Below, one piece after another: positions 46,961-58,280 of a stretch of 64,000 bases of DNA; the first letter of the stretch is position 1; each line of letters begins with the position of its first letter. Under the pieces are notes generated by a model. That model saw only the letters and a list, made by a program, of their open reading frames with translations, was not told where the DNA came from and searched no databases. This stretch comes from Branchiostoma floridae (taxonomy: Eukaryota > Chordata > Leptocardii > Amphioxiformes > Branchiostomatidae). The translations under genes were made by a program, and so were the position numbers. The stretch is from the NCBI RefSeq assembly GCF_000003815.2, contig NC_049984.1:3804618-3868617 (forward strand). The letters run 5' to 3'.

Positions 46961-48065
46961 GGTGAGGATATCTTGATAAGTTGCAAGTAGGTTTTTATGA
47001 TTGCTGTTTGGTTGACATTGGTCAATTTGAAGACTTGACTCTAGTTTTACAAGTCCCTTTGGTCTGGTCTGCTCAATGCTTTCTAAAACACACCCAGTGC
47101 TGTTTCAAATACTGTGGAGGAAGCGACTTGCTGTCTTTCAAGGTTCTTAACGGATTCCTTCATCTCTTCGAGACATCGCAAAGTCTCATGTCTCTATGGC
47201 CTCCGCCGACGACAACACTGCACTTTACAATCCAGACTAATGAAGTTACAGAAACGACGAAGGATAACTTCAGTTGAATTGTGTACAAAGTTGAACCGAT
47301 AGCACGACACGATCTAGTGCAGGAGAAGTGCTGACCGAGACACATCGTAACAGGATGGAATCTGTATTTAGAGCAATCTATTACCAATTCCGGCATCTTC
47401 CAGCTCCCTATAATTTGCACGGCATTCGGAGCCTGCAGTAAAGTGTTATCGATCAAGTCTATAACAGCACAGAGAACCGCTGTCTGTGGAGCCTTTTTCC
47501 GCACGTCGGACGTTGTAGCAAGGTCACCAATCTGGCAGCCATACATCAAAAAGCTTTCTATTCGCGATATTATTTCATTAGGAGGGATTTGAACGGCATT
47601 GGTTTAATGCGATTTCTGTCGAGTCATGAAAAACGAGCCATCTCTGGCGGTCGGAGATTTGAGATGAATGAGTGAATGAATATTTTATTGCTGCATCTTC
47701 GCATAATCGCGCACTCTACATGGGCACACAGCGTGCTGTTGGAGAAGAGGTATTACACGTTTAAGGAGTTAAAGAAGCGAATCACGTCATTAGTCAGAGC
47801 ATAACTAATACACAGGTATTAAAGATTACTCATTAATGGAAATTCGGGGAGCAAGCTGTGTCAGGATAGTGGAATTTCATAGATTGCCTTATTGAATGCT
47901 ATTTTGCAAAAGTAAGAATATGTATACAAAAGTTGCTGCACTAAACATTTTTTTTTCTATTTCGACCAAGATCTGCTGACGAGGAGATTTTCTGACACCC
48001 GTCTAAGTTACTGCAACGTTACAATGTTTAGTTGCACATTTCATTATTCCTATAAAATATTGTAA
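46961..48065. other. Intron 1, no recognised element
   Basis: Frames of about 100-130 codons occur (46981-47277 plus, 47160-47549 minus), but they overlap on opposite strands and neither is recognised. Confidence 0.35.
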
Positions 48066-48288
48066 AGTTTATTGCAAATCCTTGCCCGTGGGCTAATTGC
48101 AGGTAACATGAGAGATTCAGACTGAAGAAACAATATCACAAGTCTGCTCTAGTCTAAAACTAGTAAAAATAAGCTAACTCTAGATCCTGGGTTATTGGAT
48201 TCATATCCTTTTTTGAAGACAGTAGAAGATGAAAGATCCAACCTTTTCTATTATGTGTGGGTTTTGTGATGTTAGAAGGAGAATTGTT
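48066..48288 (-). mobile_element. LINE 3'-end fragment, second antisense copy in intron 1
   Basis: Close relative of 31935-32158: minus strand encodes ILLLTSQNPHIIEKVGSF and a CLQKRI end, then the CAATTAGCCCACGGGCAAGG block and a TTTGCAATAAAC tail. Severely 5'-truncated. Confidence 0.75.
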
Positions 48289-50845
48289 TCCTATAGCTAT
48301 GACGCAGGATGACGCTATATCTTTTAAGTTTGGATGGACGTCATTCACTATTGCCCTGCACCAATTCATATCAACCTTGCGATTCCAATCAAAGAAATCC
48401 TCGTAACTCTTCAAAATAAGGTAGCCCCGAGAGAAATACAAAATATTCCGCTATGTTCCTCACTACTGGATCCCATGTCGGCGCATTTGTTTTTATTCTC
48501 TTTCAAATTTGTCTTCCACGTAGTTGGCAAAATTCCCACACGCGCGCGCGCGTCTATTCTACTACGGGGAAACTGATCGCTTGTGCAGCTATACAACCGT
48601 GGACGTCGACACGCTTCAGTAGTTGTTATGACTTTGGGGAGTCCCAGTAGTATCACAGCACGGAAGGAAAGTAGGAGGATTATAGAGCACAGCATGGAAA
48701 CACTAGCACGGAGAGACTGGCGCGTAGGTATTTATATCGAAATTCCGGCATAGTTCATCCTTAACGTTGGCTAATCTATGGTAAAATCACACTAAAAAGG
48801 GTGTGGCAGGTTCAGGGCAAATTATGTAAAGTGTGTTTTCCTAGTCTAAGCCTTGTTAGTGAAAGCATATGTGCGAGTTCTCTTGTAGTGTTAGATTTTG
48901 TACACCATCAAATGTTTGGGAGTGTTTTAAATTGGGTTTCTGTCCTTACTGCACTATATAATCGTTTCAACCGTGAACTTGAAATACGATTAAAAACCCT
49001 TTCCCTGCCCATAATCCGCAAAACAAAGTCCCTGTTAATATGGATAGATGTATAAGCTCTGACTGAGCAGAAAAGAAACGGTCATGTCACCACATGTGCA
49101 CAGCGACATATGCCGCAGAGTTCTATGTATTAACTAAACACTTTCTACTCCTGCTATAACCATAACTTTTTGTCAGAGTAACGACAATGCTATACGTCTT
49201 CCCTGCTTGAAGATCAGGTACGATCACTCCGCATAACAAAAAGGTAGGATTGATTGGAATCTTTTGCCAAGTTTTGGCAGATTTAGGAATTGAACAAAAG
49301 CTGTGAAACATACCCGTCTCGGCTGTCTAGACTTTGTTAGGAGAATAATACTTGCAGGTTTTACATCCATCTTCTTGAATTCACCAGGTGCATTATTGAA
49401 GTAGGAAAAGCTCTCAGTTGGGGCTGGATTTATGTACCTAAAATAGAGCATATACATGTGGTAGGGATCTTTAAAATGTCCGTTGAGATTACAGGGAAGG
49501 ATAAGGTCAGGTCATGACAGGCCTCGGTTCATCAACTTTTATTTGAGAGTTACTTGGACTTGAGCCATCTATCTTAAAGGGTGAAGGACGATTCAGAACA
49601 TACGATAGTGAAAACAGATATGTGCACTTTTTGTGTAACGAAAGTGGTCAAATAAATGGTCACGTGTCCAAATGGTCTTGAGTGACTGGTCATTCCAACA
49701 TAACGACAACTAAAGCAGAGATAGAGACGGCAAAAAGTTCAGTAATCTCTTTTTTTGGGTTATTTTTTGGATTATTTGAACCTGTTCATTCATGAGAGGC
49801 TCAAATCGGCCTACAGGCTACTTTCCATTGCGATCATAAGGGAAGAGGTAAAGGTCAGATAGAATATAACATCATGTGTTTTTGACAACGATAATGCATC
49901 TCCATCAAGCATTAATATCTCCGCTTTATCTCTAGGGTACATATATGTTCTCCGGTGACTCCCACATCACACAGTGCTTTTGCATCGTATAAAATGTGTC
50001 CGTTCTTGTCAGCCTCAAGCTCATATATCTGCCTTCTTTTTTATTACCAAAGGTCATCCTTAATATACCGGTACCGAAAAGTACATAGTGACCTATGTGG
50101 AGATAAAAGTGCCGCCGTATCACATTATTGTCCACCTGTTGCAGATTCTCCACACCGCACTGTATATGGACACCTGGATGTTATCTCGTGATATTCGTCT
50201 TGGCATTAGGCAGAGTGGATGTGGGGTGAGACCCTGGGAGTAAAAGGGCTCATAATTCCGCACTTCCTCCCTCCTCATGTCGTAAGAAAACGTGATCCGT
50301 ATGTCGAGTAGGCGTTAAGAGGTTCTCTAAGAGAGGCCTCCGTCAGACCCGTGAGCGGTTTACATGGATCGAAGAGATGACACTTTGAAAAGATCCTACA
50401 AGGCCACACCATGCACCACTAATACTGCAGTTAGCGTCGTAACTTACTTATTTGATTATAATTTCAATGTGAGGTACGTTTTTTTTACCGATAAACGGTT
50501 TGAGGAGTGCAGTGTGGTCCTCCTGATTTTGAACAGGAGTGTATAGTCTCACGATATCTTTGACTTACGCAAAATATTGTTTGCCGGTCACATTCATTGC
50601 CAAACGACTTTGACGTCGTATTTTCACGCAGACTAGGGCCAATCACTGATAAAGATATGTAAGAATCTTTTCTGTAACAATACAACAGGAGATTGTACGG
50701 CACATGTACGCCTTTCCAGGTTCGAGGAAACCGTATGTGCTACGAATGTGACCGTGTAGGTAAAAAGATATGATATGGAACACTTTCAGGTAGGCCGTAT
50801 TTTCACAAGTTATTTGGCGTCTAAAACAAAAGATGTCAACATTGT
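48289..50845. other. Intron 1, no recognised element
   Basis: A CGCGCGCG run lies near 48540. Short frames only. Confidence 0.4.
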
Positions 50846-50950
50846 GGTCATCTGGCGCAGCCACAGGTTGTTCGGCCCAGAACCTAAAGGTCATAGGTTC
50901 GAAGCCGATCTTGTGCTTTACTCACATCACTCAGATGAAAATAAGTACGT
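50846..50950 (+). mobile_element. tRNA-derived SINE-like fragment
   Basis: An A-box-like TGGCGCAGCCACAGG (50853-50867) and a B-box GGTTCGAAGCC (50896-50906) stand at tRNA-like spacing. They are followed by GTGCTTTACTCACATCACTC and AGATGAAAATAAGTAC, a tail module common in tRNA SINEs of marine invertebrates. The tRNA fold is incomplete, so it is not a functional tRNA. Confidence 0.55.
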
Positions 50951-51507
50951 AGCATCGATAAGATCAGTAGAAAAGGACATTAAATGGAAGTCTCGTGTTC
51001 GAGGAGAGCAACACCCTAAGCCCGTTAAGAACCTTATCGACTTTAGAGTAGAGTTCCTTCCAGGTGTGAGTGGATTAAACTTAATGTCTGGTCTCCGGGT
51101 TGACATCTTGAAAGGGTGATAGTCACGCGTTATGTCAATCCTTCCATTAATGTGGTAAATAGCACTACATATCGTCAACAACATCTCCCTGAATCCATGT
51201 AAAATATGCAGCAAGTTTGCCCTCACAGAACTTTCGAGAAGAAACTCTTCTGCCAGTCCGATAAGTTTTAAGACTTTACCGCAAGATAAATCGGCCCTCC
51301 CGGCCCGCGCTAACCCTCTCCGGTGCACGTTCTCACTCCCGCCGTTATAAATACCGCGAGGGGTCGTAATTGGCAAAATTTACATCCACACTCAGTCTCA
51401 GTCACACGCAGCTGGCGTTACAGATAAATCTTCCGGTTGCCTGTCCGTCCAGCGATATTAGCCGAGCATTTGTAACGATAGAGCAAGCGGTGGTGCATGC
51501 ATCCGGC
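50951..51507. other. Intron 1, possible orphan TATA box
   Basis: GC-rich at 51290-51345 with TATAAATA at 51346-51353 on the plus strand. No gene start was recognised downstream. Confidence 0.3.
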
Positions 51508-52306
51508 CACGGTCCGGTACTCCGGGCAGCACCGTGCTTAATTACAGCCCACATACATTGTTACTCGTTTCTCTTTCCTGTAAAGAATAAACTGAATAAA
51601 GTAAACTAGTCTTTTCTCGATTGGCATAATTTGAAAAGCAGAAGATCAAAAAGAAAGAAGAATCAAAGATTTTGATGTTTCTTTAAAGGTTGATGCTGAT
51701 TGAGCAGGGATCTTTGATAACACGCCACGGTCCGGTGCTCCGGGCAGCACCGTGCTTAATTACAGCCTCTGCAATGTACGGAAGCCACTTTTCTCTTCAA
51801 ATCGCAGAACCCACAATTGTAAAAAGGTGGGGCTTTTCGTCTCTCTCCCTCTGCTTCCAAAAAAGAAGTCAAACCCAACCTGTTTAGAAATAGCCAACAC
51901 TAGTATTAGAGTAGAATATTGTTTATAACTGGTCATTCTCACTTGTACATCTCCTATGTTTATACCATGTACTTGCAATTAGCCCTCGGGCATGAACTTA
52001 AAAATAAACTTCTTTTTTTTATTGTTACTCGTTTCTCTTTCCTGGTCTGCAAAGAAAACTGAATAAAGGAAACCAGTCTTTTTCTCGATCGACGTAGTTT
52101 GAGAAGCAGAAAATCAAAAACAAAGAATCGAACATTTTCCTGTTTATGTTTTGTTTCAGTTATTGTCTCAATCTCTATTGTCATTATGTAATCATCTTTG
52201 TCCCCATGTTTGAGTTATTTCTGTTTATTTGAAATACAATGAATATGTAAAAAATGCGGTTTCTTTAAAGATTCAAACTGATTGAGCAGGGATCTGTGAT
52301 GACACG
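51508..52306. repeat. Tandem duplication split by a LINE insertion
   Basis: CACGGTCCGGT(A/G)CTCCGGGC through TTAATTACAGCC occurs at 51508-51551 and 51726-51767. The sequence following the first copy (ATTGTTACTCGTTTCTC, GAATAAAG, ATTGAGCAGGGATCT) resumes after the LINE piece at 52021. The original tandem period was therefore about 218 bp and the LINE inserted later. Confidence 0.75.
51768..52020 (+). mobile_element. LINE 3'-end fragment, plus orientation
   Basis: Nearly identical to 13290-13506: CTCTTCAAATCGCAGAACCC, GTGGGGCTTTTCGTCTC, AAAAAAGAAGTCAAACCCAA, CAATTAGCCC.CGGGCA, ending AATAAACTTC plus a T run. Only the last 30 or so codons and the 3' UTR are kept. It replaces about 7 bp of target (CACATAC). 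Confidence 0.82.
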
Positions 52307-54749
52307 CATTTTTTAAAAGTTTATTATCCCCAATTACAGCTTATATGTTAGATAGCTCCAAGAAATCAGCTTATATGTTAGATAGCTTCCGTTGCAATTA
52401 ATCAATGAAAGACAATTGTTAATTACAGCGTATGTTGTCTTATAGATCATAAGATTGCGTCTGTAACAATATGTCAACTAATTTGTTAATCCATCTTCTC
52501 GGTTTTAGCAAAACATATGTTGTAACATTATGGAGTAATCAATCTATTATGATCCCAGAATATACAACAACAGAGTGAAGATCTATTATGACATGTGAAG
52601 TAAAATGACGTTGAAAACATGATCCTTCATTAGAATATTCTTCTTACACGACAATCCCGCGGAGATGAGTTTCCGGCGAGAACTGACATGTGGATGGAAG
52701 ATAACGAGCAAACAAATACTCTTCCTCATCAAAAGACGGGTTGTTCCAAGTCTCCCTGTCCCAGGGGGTGATACAACTGTCAGCCTGATCCATCATGTGT
52801 TTTACAGGGAGCCGCGCGCCTGTTGGATGGAGCCAGCGGTCTGGTGCATGACGCGATACGTGTGGAAACGTGTAATAATTAAATCAGCATCTACGCGAGG
52901 GATTAGGGTTTAATATACTGATAGGTCTGGATACGAGATGTGTGCAATTTTCTCGGAAAATAATCACGCTGTGTGCTACAGAGCTGACAATCACTTTTGT
53001 TCATAAGCTGCTAGTGCTGTAAGAATGCCAAGGCTCCGTCTGCCCAGGGTAACAATGAGTCGGATATCATTAGAAAACAGTTCTACGGCCCCACGCCGTA
53101 TTCAAGACAACTATATATCATCATTTCATCAACCATGTCCTGACTTGTATCTTTACTTGTATCCTTAACAACGTTGCCTAAGAAGATTCATTCATCCATC
53201 TTATCCTTTGGCGCCCTGAACAAATATACCCTGATATTCTAAAGCATCCTGCAGTGGATATCCCTGGAAGATAAGAAAAAAATGAATTTCAAACTATGCA
53301 TAATGTACACAGTGTACCAGTTACTGCCACGTTGTGTGCTTGTTAAGTTAGTGTGTGTGATAACACGAAAAGTGCTTACAAATGCAGATAACGAGCTAGA
53401 ATACCTCACAAAAAATACAAGATTTCAAGCGTCCTGAAAGATAACCTTATTGCTGAATGTATTTAGTACATGCAGCTGTCAAACATTTGTTATTTCAACA
53501 GCCTTGCTAAGTGTGTATTCAGTTTGTTGTTTTAGCGCCATGTCTATGTAAAGCTTGTAGGACCTTCAGGTCGATACCGCTATGAGGTACTTACTGACTC
53601 GTGTGCTCATTTGCATCATTTCAAAGAAATTCGGCCTTAAACTTTTCTTGAGCAGACCAACCATGACGGTAGGCAGTCATCAGGTGTGGTCTCGCCATGT
53701 CCCCTTAATTCCTGAGGTTAATCATGAAGGAAGGAATTCGTGTTGCTAAGCAACCAAGATATGAAGATCCGTGTTACATGCAAAGGTGACATTCTCAGTC
53801 GCTGGGCCCTTTCACCCTGAGCAAATCTGGGTAACGGCATAGAAATAAGAGTTATGCTTTACAGTTTTTTAAAGATATTCTTGTTGCTAAGATAACATTT
53901 GCTATGAACATCGTTATAGCTGAAGTTAAGTTCCAAAAACGCATGCTTAACAAATAACTGTCATTTTTTTTGCTCGCCATATACTCTTCAATAGCACTGA
54001 GCGTGTTGTAGGACAATTATCTTTTCAGTTATTCCATCTGCGTGTACAATATCCTAGTCATCTACACTATTGCAATTCTCTGGACATTTTCCAATAAACG
54101 TTCTTTCACTTCCGATTACTCGTATCCATTTCTCCTTATTAAACCTTAACTGGAAATTGTCCGCTTCGCATCTATTGAATTAGGAGAAAGTCGTGTCCGT
54201 GACCTCTTCACATTTCCCAGGTCTCGTTTGCAAAGCTAATTCTACATGAACACAATCGCCGGCCTATCAATGTGTGGGATGTACGTGTACAACAAAGAGG
54301 TCATGTGTACAGGCAGTGACCGGACCCAGCCTAGCGTTCAGAATTTAATCAAAGCTTCATTTCCGGACTAGAATGAAATGACAGCGATGGGCACATTTCA
54401 TTTACTGAATGACTAAACAATTAGACGGTCCACTGGTATAAGGACAGTTCACATCACGTCACTTACCGGAAATAATAGTGTATGAGTAAGGCGTAATGCA
54501 GTTCCATATTGGGTATTTGCATAGAGGGCATCGACCCGGCGTGGGGAAATCCATCTGGATGGTAACAGGTTCTGATGGCGAAAGTCTCAAACCATTTTCG
54601 AAGGAGTAGTTGTTGTGTGCAATACTGGACAGAAGTACTGCGAGTCTGACATAAAGGTTCACACTTCACATTGCACTTCCATTGCAAATGGACGTAGAAG
54701 GAAAAGCGCAAATACATATAACTCAAGGACTGTCTTAGAGAAGTTTTAA
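52307..54749. other. Intron 1, no recognised element
   Basis: AT-rich; a 26-bp direct repeat (CAGCTTATATGTTAGATAGCT) lies near 52338 and 52368. Confidence 0.45.
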
Positions 54750-55095
54750 ATGAGCTCGGCGGGGTGAGTGAGTGGATGTGTTGGTGAGTAAGTGTGACTG
54801 TGAGTATGCGAGTGAGTGCATGAGAATTACATATGTTGGTGAGTGTGTCTGTGAGTGTGCTTGTGTGAGCCCGAGTGAGTGAGCGTGACAATGAGTGCAT
54901 GAGAGTTGGATACGTTGGTGAGTGTAGGTGGATGAGTACATGCTTGAGTGAGTGAGTGAGTGAGTGAGTGAGTGAGTGAGTGAGTGAGTGAGTGAGTGAG
55001 TGAGTGAGAGTGAATAATAGGAGAGTGGATATGTTGGTGAGTGTGGGTGTGTGAGTGTGTGTTTGATTAAGTGAGTGAGTGATTGGAAGAGAGTA
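54750..55095. repeat. (GAGT)n microsatellite with degenerate flanks
   Basis: A pure GAGT tetranucleotide array occupies about 54944-55009 within a longer degenerate GAGTG-rich zone. It creates an artificial THSLTHS-type minus-strand frame. Confidence 0.95.
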
Positions 55096-55654
55096 TGAGT
55101 GGGAGTGCGTGATTGAGTAAGCAAATCAATGGATCGCAACATTGGGTCAAGATATCGTTCAAGGCCATATAAGATTATATATCTATTGGCAAGCATTAGG
55201 GATATCTAATAAGCAGCATATGAAGTGCATGAAATCGTACTTAATCATTACAAGACATAGCCAGACTACAGTCCGCCAGTATGTCCCTTCCTTGTGATGT
55301 TCACTGACATGTGCAGCATGGACCCAGTCTCCTAGCTACACATTAGTTCGATAGGGTCAGGTCCGATAGTATCCGTTCTTGGTTCCACCAAGGCTTTACA
55401 TGGGTAAGCCTGTGGCTCAGTCTGGTATGAGGAATCAATTCAGTAGTTCCGAATGCCCAGACAAGCTGTGGCCTTGACTTTGGTAGTAGAGCCGCCTTGA
55501 TTACATGTCCACCGGCTGGAACACAGGCTGTTTCTTTCCAGAAAGAAATTAGACAGATTATTGTATCTACTATCCAGGCCATTGCCATTTTGATAGTTTT
55601 GCTGTTGTTATTTTTGATACGCCATTTGAAGAAAGCAAAAGCTACTCCGTAGAT
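55096..55654. other. Intron 1, no recognised element
   Basis: No coding or repeat feature was recognised. Confidence 0.4.
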
Positions 55655-55760
55655 AAATGTTAGGCATCCAGGTAATAAGACACGCAAAAAGCAGTTACTC
55701 AAGAAACTGGATATGATTTTCAGGTAGCATCCACTATATTTCGTCAGTGACACTGTGGAA
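55655..55760 (-). mobile_element. Penelope-type terminal fragment (family 2), deleted
   Basis: Contains GGCATCCAGGTAATAAGAC, AAAAAGCAGTTACTCAAG, CTGGATATGATTTT and TCGTCAGTGACACTG in the minus orientation. The CTGACGA core is kept (55747-55741) but the segment with GAAACGTC has been lost. Confidence 0.62.
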
Positions 55761-56119
55761 AGATGGTTGAAGAGCAGATTTTATACCCTATGAATTGGAT
55801 AGTCCAACAATAGCAACCATAAGTAAGACAAAGTCACAATAATAGCTTATTGTGTTATTTCAGAAATACATTGATATGTGGCTCATCATGATGAATATCG
55901 GTTGGTTCGCGGAAATATGCCATGAAACGAAGCTACGTTTATTCGTACCTGTAGAGTAAGAGGACTGTTACCATTCAAACAAAGCAGACAATCAAATTCA
56001 AGTTTTCGCACCTGTTATTCCTGAGTATACCTGTCATCGCTATGTGTAAGTGTCCATGTTCAAATCTGTTGAATGTGCAAATTACTAAATTCCTAGTTGA
56101 AATAAAGGCATAGTTCATA
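55761..56119. other. End of intron 1, no recognised element
   Basis: No coding or repeat feature was recognised. Confidence 0.4.
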
Positions 56120-56256
56120 CGTAGACATCCGGGTAATAAAATATGCCCAAAAGCAGTAACTCTTCACTGACGAAAGATAGTGGATACTATCTGAAACGTC
56201 AGACCGTTTCCAAAAACATATCCAGTTGCTTGAGTAAATGTTTTTGGCATATAGTT
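56120..56256 (+). mobile_element. Penelope-type terminal fragment (family 2), best copy
   Basis: Plus-orientation copy with CTTCACTGACGAAAGATAG, GAAACGTCAGACCGTTTCC and ATATCCAGTTGCTTGAGTAA. The left flank GGGTAATAAAATATGCCCAA with AGCAGTAACTC is the reverse complement of the family's own right end, so the fragment is bounded by inverted arms (about 56142-56162 and 56230-56252). It lies 60 bp upstream of PLXDC exon 2, in sense orientation. Confidence 0.68.
56167..56200 (+). ncRNA. Hammerhead ribozyme-like motif, family 2
   Basis: Core CTGACGA (56167-56173), one extra A, then a perfect 7-bp stem II AGATAGT/ACTATCT with loop GGAT (56175-56192). GAAA follows at 56193-56196, then CGTC with a GTC cleavage-type triplet ending at 56200. 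As in family 1 there is no proper stem III. Same architecture with an unrelated stem II sequence supports a conserved RNA fold. If active it would self-cleave the PLXDC pre-mRNA about 118 nt before exon 2. Confidence 0.6.
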
Positions 56257-56317
56257 AGCTACGTTCTCAACTTGGGCCCCATTTAACACCAGAATTTCTC
56301 TCCTCTCCTGATTACAG

Positions 56318-56448
56318 AGGCAGCCAAGCCCCCCGTCCCGAGCGCCAGTGCCCGGGATGCCGGGCGGTGGAGAGGGAAGGAACGCGGCGCAGTTCGCTCG
56401 GTCTTCCCTCGCTCTGCAGACGGTAGAAACAACGGCGGACTTTTGGAG
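56318..56448 (+). CDS. PLXDC: PLXDC exon 2: linker
   Basis: Acceptor CTCCTGATTACAG after a pyrimidine-rich tract; donor GGAG|GTTGGT. The exon is 131 bp, entering in phase 1 and leaving in phase 0. With the last base of exon 1 it encodes 44 residues (EAAKPPVPSASARD ... NNGGLLE), basic and proline/serine rich, matching the variable low-complexity stretch between signal peptide and conserved domain in this family. Shifting the acceptor by two bases would create an early stop, so the boundary is well fixed. GC content is far above the surrounding intron. Confidence 0.68.
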
Positions 56449-57169
56449 GTTGGTCTGCCGTGTCTGTAGTCCTCAATAGTTAATATATGAGATTGATAAC
56501 ATCTATGAGCAGTAATCCAGAAAGAATTTAGAGAAATGTAATAGTAAGATTAATAAGGAATGAAACACAGCAAACAAACGGTGATTTAGTGAAATCCGCA
56601 AGATTGATAAAAAATTAAACACAACAATCCAGTTCAATCAAGTTCATTAAATTCATTTTTGTGTCGTTTTGCACAGTGTTTTGATTTTTAGACAACCCAG
56701 TACTTAAAGAAAACTTTTATGTTGTTTTGTCTGCCTCCATGAGAATGGTTTGTGACAAAAAATGAGTAAACACTAGTCTGAATTACTTGCTAGGCAAGCG
56801 GCGCTGTCTAACTATCTCCCAGAAACTTTAGAAATCTCCAAAGCAAAATTAGAGTCTAAATCAGCACTGAAGCACTATAAATTCTAGTTGGCACAAGCTA
56901 CCTTTTAAGTGTGATAGATATCGGCATCGATGGTTGACAATTAACAGCGCAACTGGAGGAAATTGAGTGAAGAAGGGAGGGCGTAGCCCCTGGAGCCAGA
57001 AGCGCTCCAATGCTCGTTCATCAATACCTTAGCCGCTTCAGGGGAGCTGCATTTCACACATACAATACATCGCCGTGACAACTGACACCGATGTACGGTA
57101 ATCAATATGCGGATGTGTAAAACGTTGGGATGGGAGGAGCACTAGGTTGGATAAACCGTGTTGTACATA
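56449..57169. other. Intron 2, first part
   Basis: No recognised element. Confidence 0.4.
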
Positions 57170-57440
57170 GTCATTTTATTGCGAGATTGTTCAAAGAAAG
57201 GTCACGAGACCACTACGAGACAATGTACTATATAAAGAAGTTGGAAACTGCACAGAGTCAGCGGTGTACATTTGTTTCGAAGGCTGATAAGTTGTAAACA
57301 GGAGGGAAACAAGTGTCGTCAAGAGAGGTCCATAATTCTGCTGTCCGGGGAAAGAAACTGTTGCCGTAGAAGGGCTTAGAAACATGCAATTGAACAGTAA
57401 AGCGATGTGAGTTTGAAGAGAACCTAGTGCTGTGCTGAAA
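57170..57440 (-). pseudogene. LINE C-terminal fragment in intron 2, antisense
   Basis: The minus-strand frame contains HRFTVQLHVSK, NSFFPRTAELW and CFPPVYNLSAFETNV, the familiar SF.PRTA.LWN.LP..CFP..YDL..FK..V signature at the end of many jockey/CR1-like LINE ORFs, then a stop at 57258. A short 3' UTR ends in GCAATAAAATGAC near 57177. The upstream frame has no similarity, so it is 5'-truncated. Confidence 0.75.
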
Positions 57441-58145
57441 GGCTCTCACCGGGGGGACAAGCAGTATGAGATCATTGGAGCAATAATGTCTCCACAAGCT
57501 GCGCTAGAGCAGCATCCTCTTCGACCAGCCCCGAAAAAAAAAACGCATCCCGGACACAAACGATCACTCGTAATGATAGGATGGCCCGAAATGGCTTTCC
57601 CATCGATTTTGATTAGGAAGAAATGAGGGCTCCTTCTCGACGGTTGCATTCAGGACGGGTAGGGGTCACGTGGGTGCATCGACCGGTACTGATGACTGTG
57701 ATGACATTGCCGTCAGAGTCGATAGAAAACCATCAACCAATGTTGACCTAACGTTGCATCAAGGTGACTGAACCTCAGGCTCTGACGTTACTTGCCTGTG
57801 GCAGTGCTGAGAATGGTAAACTAAAAACGATAAATCATGATGTGGACTCATCTCTTTCGCTGCATAATCATTATCTATGACGCCTTTGGTTATGATTTCA
57901 ATATATCACTTTGATAAACCCAATAATGTATCGCGCATTATGTCTGTCAACAACAAATAGAAATATTCTGCAGCTTAAAGAATTGTTCTATTTAAAAAAT
58001 GTTCAATATTCAGGTTATAATCAATAAGGATTTACTCATAGTTTATGATCTGGAGTGAACCAGGGCCAGTGATTCTGAACATATGTTATATTACACGCAT
58101 CAACTCACTCAAATTTGATGAAAAAAATATTGTTTATGAACTCAG
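57441..58145. other. Intron 2, last part
   Basis: No recognised element. Confidence 0.4.
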
Positions 58146-58280
58146 CTGGACCATGGCTACTACAAGTCCCAATACTCGCCATCTTATCCAATACTGAAAG
58201 GATCATGGGAAAGTGTAGGCGGAGGGGATCGACGGAACGTGGTAACGAGTGGAACCCTGGACAGTGGAAAAAGGACTAAG
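58146..58280 (+). CDS. PLXDC: PLXDC exon 3: start of conserved extracellular domain
   Basis: 135 bp, 45 codons, phase 0 at both ends, with donor ACTAAG|GTAAGG and acceptor TGAACTCAG. It starts LDHGYYKSQY, the counterpart of the DH.YY.S.. segment that opens the conserved region of vertebrate PLXDC1/2. A W near residue 21 follows, and VTSGTLDSGKRTK at the end replaces the L..THR segment just before the FPFYGH block. The acceptor has a weak pyrimidine tract. Confidence comes from correct phase on both sides and from order of conserved residues; length is as expected. Confidence 0.72.

Noticed and set aside
50853-50906. Functional tRNA
   Set aside because: A and B boxes are present, but acceptor and anticodon stems do not pair properly.
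51346-51600. Solo LTR (TATA box followed by AATAAA about 240 bp later)
   Set aside because: No TG...CA ends, no target duplication and no second copy with LTR borders.
54735-55196. 153-codon minus-strand frame with THSLTHS repeats
   Set aside because: Direct translation of the GAGT microsatellite.
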